This document shows positions 57,430 to 64,000 of a stretch of 64,000 nt of DNA, piece after piece; within the stretch, counting starts at the first letter, position 1; each line of letters starts with the position of its first letter. The position numbers and the translations under genes are program-made. Source of the stretch: Sinohyriopsis cumingii (lineage: Eukaryota; Mollusca; Bivalvia; Unionida; Unionidae); contig CM068842.1 of NCBI GenBank assembly GCA_028554795.2, forward strand, positions 52,135,574-52,199,573, in the 5' to 3' direction. Below the pieces are notes generated by a model that was not told the DNA's origin, did no database searches, and was given only the letters and a program-made list of their open reading frames with translations.

Positions 57430-58720
57430 GTATTACCTTCTTCCTGTCTGGGTCTCTCGATAATTTGTCAGCATTTCTGTCTTTGTTCCCAGTCCCCTGC
57501 GTAACTCCAAATCATATCTATCTTGATCTTTCAACAGTTTTGCAATTTTTCTCAATCTGATTTTTAAGATTCGAATCCAGTGCACTTCTACATCGTCGGC
57601 GCGAATGATGCCTTTTTGACTGTACATGTAATAAATGAAGTTCCTAATGGCTATTACAGCTGGTAATAGAACCTCCTAAGTGATACAGTATAAGATTTTA
57701 CGCGTGCTGAAGGACTTACTCCTGTAGGCGAAAACTTTCGCCACACCATCCTGATCATGCAGCCATAGACAGACCACTGATATCTATATCGATTGAATGC
57801 TTTATCAAACCCACAGACCAGCTAAACTTATTTCCCTTTCGTATATCTCATGCAATGATTTTGTAATCCCTTGAAAAATCTCCTTTACTAATATGCAGTG
57901 CAAGGTACTTCTTTGCTGCATAATGGGGAACTGGGTTAACTGCAGTGACGGTGCTTCAAACTCAGAGTCAACATGTCCTAGGAAGATTTTGAAATCACAT
58001 ACATTTGGATGGCTTCAGCTTCAGGTTTGTTTCTCGCAGTCGAATAAATGAACATTTCACCCTTATGAGATCTTCATCAAAAGTCGACTCTGTGAGTATG
58101 ATTTCATCCATTTATATCAAGCATTATTCCCATTGCAAATTTCTCAGGACAGTCTCCATAAGATGTTAAAATGAGGATAGAATGTTTGCTAAACCAAGTA
58201 GCATTACTCCGAATTGATGAACACCTTGACTAATAGAGAACGCATTATATTCAGGGATAATGTCACCGTGTTACAACCCGGAGTTGATGTTCTCAACCAC
58301 CTTGAACCTAAAAGAGAATCCATACACTGATCGATTTTGTAAAGAATAAGCATCCTGAATACTTACGTCATTGAATCTCCATTGCCTACACAAATCTGGG
58401 TAGAGTTGACGTTCATAGCAACTAAGTTAAAACTCCAAGCACTGTTTGCGGGTTCATTGACTCAACGATTTGTCATAACCTTGATTTCAGTATTGTCTGT
58501 TTCGCTTTTCTACGTGGCGACTTGCCTAATATGATTTGCCTCTACTGTGCTAATGCTATGTTTTACAAGATCGTTTCGTCCAAGGTCATCAGGTGACTTC
58601 AAAAATACATCTTGGTGCTTGATCAGTAAAGATGCTTTCTCACCTTTTCTTCATCGTTGAGGCGGAGAGAGCTTCTTTCCTATAAATCAGATGTTATTGC
58701 AGTTGATTGATTGCCCATTA
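57430..58720 (-). pseudogene. Ty3/Gypsy reverse transcriptase and RNase H, decayed
   Basis: The RNase H part is clearest (about 57,760-57,430). It has KILYCIT.EVLLPAVIAIRN-like coding, then MYSQKGIIRADDVEVHWIRI, then after a frameshift NADKLSRDPDRKK, the usual HxNADxLSR end. Upstream (57,770-58,720, minus) scattered reverse-transcriptase-like pieces are broken by many stops. It is dead. Confidence 0.75.
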
Positions 58721-58751
58721 CCTTCCTCCATAGATACTGCATTGCTCCGGA

Positions 58752-59049
58752 TTACCCATGGGATTGAAGCATGATAACAGGACTTGCTTTTGTATTTGGA
58801 TGTAATATAAATAGTTCTGGGCCAAATTTGAATACGTGTACAAACTGATTTTCAGTCTCTGAATCTAGAATCCCTCTTGTGAGTACCATTTCCTTCTCCT
58901 GCCACAGTTCTGGAGGGATCTCGACAATTCCACCGTCTGACATTAGTACTCAATATGGTATCCATATTGGACTCAAAGTCTATTATTGTGTAACGGACTC
59001 CTTCACTTCGACACGGCAGACTATTTTGGCTTGTGCCACTTTGTATCAA
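58752..59049 (-). pseudogene. Ty3/Gypsy protease-RT linker, decayed
   Basis: The two overlapping frames (58,752-58,943 and 58,852-59,049) give GGIVEIPPELWQEKEMVLTR followed by GILDSETENQ and an 'F..ELFILHPNTKASPV' stretch. This is the pattern seen between protease and reverse transcriptase in Gypsy polyproteins (..VEP......G...AR.L.......V.V.N.......L...T..A..). Confidence 0.65.
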
Positions 59050-59486
59050 TGAATATCAACTAAATATATGCATATTAGGCTTTATAATCAATTCTACTGA
59101 CATAACAAATGAAACAGTCTTGTCCTAAAATGGGACTAGGGTATATGTTACAGACAAGGACAGTAATTTTATAAACTGATAAACCAAATGCCAGTGGCAT
59201 ATTGGAATACTCATGCATCCTGAATTAATTACCATTTATGCCAAGTAAGTTTAGGTACATTTGCTCCACTATCTGTTTTTTATCTTCCTCTATCATCAAC
59301 TATTTATCATAAGGAAGGATTTTAGAAATAGAACTTCTGTCTATTAGGAAATGTACTCGCGCTCCATAGATGTCACCTTCCTTAAAAGGACCATTGTCGC
59401 TTTTTCTGTTTTATTCCCAAATATGCCCCCTGTTTACGCAGTTTTCGTAAATGTATCTTGCATTTGTTTCTTCATCAGTTCATTCC
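59050..59486. other. Decayed Gypsy interior, not readable
   Basis: It lies between the linker and gag pieces, where the protease would be expected. No readable protease motif is visible. Confidence 0.35.
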
Positions 59487-60230
59487 TCATATACCAACAA
59501 CCGGCCTACAAAGGTGACGGCTTGACATTTTCCCATGGTTTTGACTGGTAATCCTTGTCTGGACTAGACAATACATATGTATGGGATAATTCCTAAAAAT
59601 GTGGTCAGGTATGCTGCATATGAAGCATGTCCAGTTTCCAGTATTCTTATTAGAAGATTGATTTTCACCTAGTCTGGCAGGTCTGGTATTTTCCATCCGT
59701 TCTAGTTGTTCGGTAAGCAATCTAAACGTTGACCTCTTGAAGTTAGCCGTTACTTTCTGTAAATACATTATTTAAATTCTTTTCAGGCTCATCCTATCTG
59801 AACACTACCCTGTCATTTAATTTGATAATTTGGCCACCCATAATGGCCTCATATCTCTTAATTATTTCAACTGCCTGTGCAACTGTTTCCTGTCTCTGCA
59901 TCTGTATAACATTTCAAGCGAATAAAACCGGATCAGAGCTAAAGCGTCATGAGCGCTTAAGTCACGGTTGACTAACACCCTCTGTGACATCTGCCTTAAA
60001 CCATCTGCCAGTGCTTCAATTGGCTCTCATGACAAGAGCTTACGGGATACCGGTTCTGAGAACCATCTGCTTTTCTGTCTTTTCCTGACAAATCTTTATC
60101 TCAGTTGTGGAACTGATAATTTGTGTCGATAACCAGTTCTAAAATGTTCTTGCTGGTCCTCCCAGGATTGAAACCAAAGCTAGAATGCCTGATTCTCTCA
60201 AACGTCAAAGCTCTGAGCAGATTTGAAAGC
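59487..60230 (-). pseudogene. Ty3/Gypsy gag, decayed, with a broken zinc knuckle
   Basis: On the minus strand the frame at 59,768-59,487 ends the gag. It contains LLTEQLERMENTRPARLG, a linker, then CFICSIPDHIFRNYP, a CCHC-type zinc knuckle in which the last Cys is replaced by Tyr. Upstream (59,800-60,060) the minus strand reads ADGLRQMSQRVLVNRDLSA followed by HDALALIRFYSLEML in one stretch, typical of gag helical regions. The gag 5' end and the LTR were not located. The 117-codon plus frame at 60,223-60,576 is not supported as a gene. Confidence 0.75.
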
Positions 60231-61890
60231 AGGGAATATATTCCTGTTAATCTTAAGTTCCATAATATGGTTCTGGATTAATATTAAAACCCCTAATTGT
60301 TCTTGTATTTCTAGATCCCCGGGCGGTAAATCTTGCCTCGTGCTCCATTATATCTCTATCATCTTCGTTAATACGGACTTAACTTCATTTCCTTCCCTAT
60401 ATATGTCTCCTTGGCTGATTTATATTTTTTTTGGTCTTCGTGTTCATTTTCAATTCCTTGATCTAGATTTGTGCCAATTAAGACAAAGAAAACTTTGGAA
60501 AAGGTGTCGACAAAGAGCAGCGAATGTAAATACGTGTAGCATTAACAGACGTCATAAAGAAATCGTCTGGAAATAATATTGACCTCAATGATTCAAATTT
60601 TATGTTTTGCATTATTCAGAATGAAATACTTACTCTCAGTCTATTAGAAAGCGCTTTTCATTTATATATGTCCTTTAACAGAAGGCTTGCTATGAGCAGA
60701 AACAAAACGCAATACTTCACAGTGCGTTTATATGTATATACTAGGACATCTTAATCGTACACTTTTCTCATGCTCGTTACTTGTCTCGTTTTTATATATA
60801 TTTTCTACAAATTACTTTAAATACAGTAGAGAGAGAGAGAGAGAGAGAGAGAAACTATCAGTGTCCGTCTCTGCTTCTTAGGGGTTGGGGGCGAGGGGGA
60901 AACTCGTTATAGATTCAGACAGATCATTCTCTTGCTTACTTGGACTTCCCATTTTATCTACTCAGAGCATGTCTGTGCGGGGATATTTGTGTACAATCTA
61001 TATAACGCGAAGTCATGATGAAATAAGCCCATTTGTGCGCCATGTGTCTGGAAACATGGATAAAACATGCTAATTTATTATAATTGTGTTATATTATATC
61101 CCAGTTAAGACTGAAGTATACATAATTCTATCACATATTGTAATGAATATGATTGTTATTCAATTTCGTGAGAACCATTTTTCTCATGATTAAAGATATT
61201 TAAGAGTTAACTGTTGTTTTATTTCTGTGTTTATCTTAGTATAAAATGTCAGTTGCCGAATAACACAGCAAATAACGCTGAAGTGCACTAGGGAACCTGT
61301 GTGATTCTGCAGCTGACAGTTTATCCCATGATAAACGCAGATATTAAATAATATCAAACTCTTTGAAGATTGCAATCCTGAACTAATTTAATTTTATATT
61401 CGATTCTGTTGTTCATTATCTTAAATTGATTTTTAGTTTAGCAAAAGTCCATAAATCCTTTCGCTCAATGTATTCCTGAATCAAAAATTAAGGAAACGTT
61501 GACAATCATTAAACAAGGTTAGCTTGGGAAAAAAGAAAAAGTATGAGCCGCCGTAGCGGACAAAAGCTGGTCCAATCAGAAATTTGATGTTGTACTTTTA
61601 ATGTCATATGTCCAGAATTATAATTTCATGTGTTGTATAAAAAATGCTTGTCCTTAAAGTTCCAGCTCTATGGATATGTTTCCGGACAATTCCTTATGTT
61701 ATTTCACTCACTGCAAGATATACAGTTGGATTGCGAAACTCGTCAGGAAGTTGCTTTTGTAGATATAATTCATCTTGACCAAGCCAGGAATATAAACGAA
61801 GGTCAAAATACTTTCATCGTCGAAATTCTGAAAGAATAAGTTCAAGATCAGTTGGACAAAAATGGTTCTCTCATTTATGAATCATAAAAG
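60231..61890. other. Unassigned sequence
   Basis: It includes (GA)n at 60,829-60,852. I looked for an LTR here and did not find a convincing one. A 69-codon frame at 61,630-61,839 has no motif. Confidence 0.4.
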
Positions 61891-62874
61891 ACATGACCTG
61901 TCAGTCCTCAGTTGAATAACTATACCATGACCTGTCAGTCCTCAGTTGAATAACTATACAATAACATGCCAGTCCTCAGTTGAACAACTATACCATGACC
62001 TGTCAGTCCTCAGTTGAATAACTATACCATGACCTGTCAGTCCTCAGTTGAATAACTATACCATGACCTGTCAGTCCTCAGTTGAATAACTATACCATGA
62101 CCTGTCAGTCCTCAGTTGAATAACTATACCATGACCTGTCAGTCCTCAGTTGAATAACTATACCATAACATGTCAGTCCTCAGCTGAATAACTATACCAT
62201 GACCTGTCAGTCCTCAGTTGAATAACTATACCATGACCTGTCAGTCCTCAGTTGAATAACTATACCATGACCTGTCAGTCCTCAGTTGAATAACTATACA
62301 ATAACACGTCAGTCCTCAGTTGAACAACTATACCATGACCTGTCAGTGCTCAGTTGAATAACTGTACCATGACCTGTCAGTCCTCATTTGAATAACTATA
62401 CCATGACCTGTCAGTCCTCAGTAGAATAACTATACCATGACCTGTCAGTCCTCAGCTGAATAACTATACCATGACCTGTCAGTCCTGACCAGTCAGTCCT
62501 CAGTTGAATAACTATACCATAACATGTCAGTCCTCAGTTGAATAACTATACCATGACCTGTCAGTGCTCAGTTGAATAACTGTACCATGACATGTCAGTC
62601 CTCATTTGAATAACTATACCATGACCTGTCAGTCCTCAGTAGAATAACTATACCATGACCTGTCAGTCCTCAGTTGAATAACTATACCATGACCTGTCAG
62701 TCCTGACCAGTCAGTCCTCAGTTGAATAACTATACCATAACATGTCAGTCCTCAGTTGAATAACTGTACCATGACCTGTCAGTCCTCATTTGAATAACTA
62801 TACCATGACCTGTCAGTCCTCAGTTGAATAACTATACCATGACCTGCCAGTCCTCAGCTGAATAGTTATACAAT
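61891..62874. repeat. Minisatellite, 34-bp unit, about 29 copies, with a 218-bp higher-order period
   Basis: The unit is 'ccatgacctgtcagtcctca' + 'gttgaataactata'. Variants such as 'ataacatg', 'gtgctcag', 'ctcatttg' and 'cagtagaat' recur in the same order in two blocks. A 14-bp extra segment (tgaccagtcagtcc) occurs near 62,484 and 62,702, exactly 218 bp apart (6 x 34 + 14). The variant 'gtgct' occurs at 62,346 and 62,564, also 218 bp apart. Confidence 0.95.
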
Positions 62875-63950
62875 GTTAGGTATTATTTTAATGCCTAAGA
62901 TCTGGTCCATATGATTACCACCTTGTTCAATAATCAGTTTGGAGAATCTCGCAAAAGTGTACGATCATGTATTATAAAACTGCGTGGATGGTAGAGTGAT
63001 GGAATGACGTCCATTACTTCTTGTCTCGGTTTGTTTTGTTGTGGGTAGATACGCTGTTTTGGCTCCCATGATAGACGGCAACAATATAATAGACAACAAC
63101 AACATCGATTCTACAAGTATTTTCATAATTTCGTTACCACGTCGAACGGAACGAAGGGTTAAATTTATTGTTTGTATACTGCGACATGGTCTAGTACAAA
63201 GTTGCGGAAACAAAGCCGCCCCATAACTCAGAGTCATAACTTTCAAAGTGGATTCTGCCATCGATACTTACGAGGAAGATGGAAGCACGTATCACTTTCA
63301 CCTTGATTTTGAACATCCGTATTGTCCCCCTGTCAGTAAATCGTATTTTGACAGTGTCAACATTCGTATAAAAATAGATCTTCGACAAAATATTCTATTT
63401 TGGATTGGCATAACTGCTTGAAGATGTTCTCGTATACACAAAACGCAAAAACTACTTTCTGAGCCTTAGCTACATCCGTTAACTGTAAGAATAACTACTT
63501 CCGTCTCTACCATTCTCGTCATTTTATTTAACTAAATCGTTTCATTTAAGTTATTCTATAGTTTTGCACTCCAAGTACTGTGAGATTTTATCAGGTACTC
63601 TATATTGCTTGATAAAGGCCAATGAACTGTTCCGTTAGAAACAGCACCAAGACTTCCTCGTAAACAAACGCAGAAATGTACTTCTTGAAGAAAATAAATA
63701 ATAAGGACCAACCTACGCATCAATCACTTGATTTATAGTTAGATCATTGCTTAACTTGACGCAAGACATTACGCACATATATACAAAGGTAATGTCTCCG
63801 TTTGAAAGGGATATATCGTGAAATAAAAGTATCAAAATATAATTATTTTTTACCTGTCTGTACAGTTTATTATATCTTCTCGCAGGTTGTTTGGGACAAA
63901 GTAACTGAACGAAAAATGTCAAGCTATCGAGTACACCAGCAAGTAGTTAC
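62875..63950. other. Unassigned sequence
   Basis: Overlapping frames at 62,965-63,261 (minus, 98 codons) and 63,041-63,226 (plus) show no recognisable motif. No gene is supported. Confidence 0.4.
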
Positions 63951-64000
63951 TTAATAATAATAATAATAATAATAATAGTAATAATAATAATAATAATAAT
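63951..64000. repeat. (AAT)n microsatellite reaching the window edge
   Basis: About 16 trinucleotide units with one AGT interruption. Confidence 0.95.

Noticed and set aside
60231..60830. LTR of the Gypsy element
   Set aside because: I looked for TG..CA ends, a primer-binding site next to gag and a matching copy near 54.7 or 56.5 kb, and saw none by eye.

Overview
This window looks like AT-rich intergenic or intronic DNA from an animal. The tRNA-headed SINEs, RTE-type LINE, Ty3/Gypsy and mariner remains and abundant (TATG)n, (AC)n and (TA)n microsatellites point to a marine invertebrate, most plausibly a mollusc or other lophotrochozoan. That placement is inference. I found no convincing host exon, rRNA, functional tRNA or CRISPR array. 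Almost everything recognisable is mobile or tandemly repeated.

Layout: 0-16 kb holds copies of an unclassified ~0.95 kb dispersed repeat ('repeat D'), two SINEs of different families, several short minisatellites and long stretches with no recognisable feature. At 16.4-19.9 kb lies a nearly complete RTE-like LINE on the minus strand (endonuclease, then reverse transcriptase), split by a one-base change in an A7 tract. At 22.67-25.08 kb is the most notable object: a ~2.4 kb element with ~105-115 bp imperfect terminal inverted repeats, carrying one intact 562-codon gene of a cysteine-rich family to which I can assign no function. It is inserted inside a copy of repeat D, and undisturbed copies of D elsewhere in the window show the empty site.

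A second, decayed LINE of another family (30.3-31.95 kb) is bracketed by (TATG)n and ends in a C2H2 zinc finger. At 32.8-38.3 kb are 43-, 36- and 19-bp minisatellites around an unidentified fossil coding region (33.7-35.6 kb). At 39.8-40.6 kb is an 802-bp long-TIR non-autonomous DNA element with a perfect 9-bp target duplication (Mutator-like pattern). SINEs with clear target duplications lie at 42.5 and 43.6 kb. A 2.3 kb array with a 47-bp unit and two sequence classes occupies 49.57-51.85 kb, followed by 30- and 57-bp arrays. At 54.7-60.2 kb is a wrecked Ty3/Gypsy element whose integrase end is inverted relative to gag-pol and is itself interrupted by a decayed mariner. A ~1 kb, 34-bp array with a 218-bp higher-order period lies at 61.9-62.9 kb.

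Functionally, the only reading frames that look capable of making a substantial protein are the 562-codon gene and, apart from its frameshift, the RTE LINE. The rest is a record of nested insertion, decay and tandem expansion.
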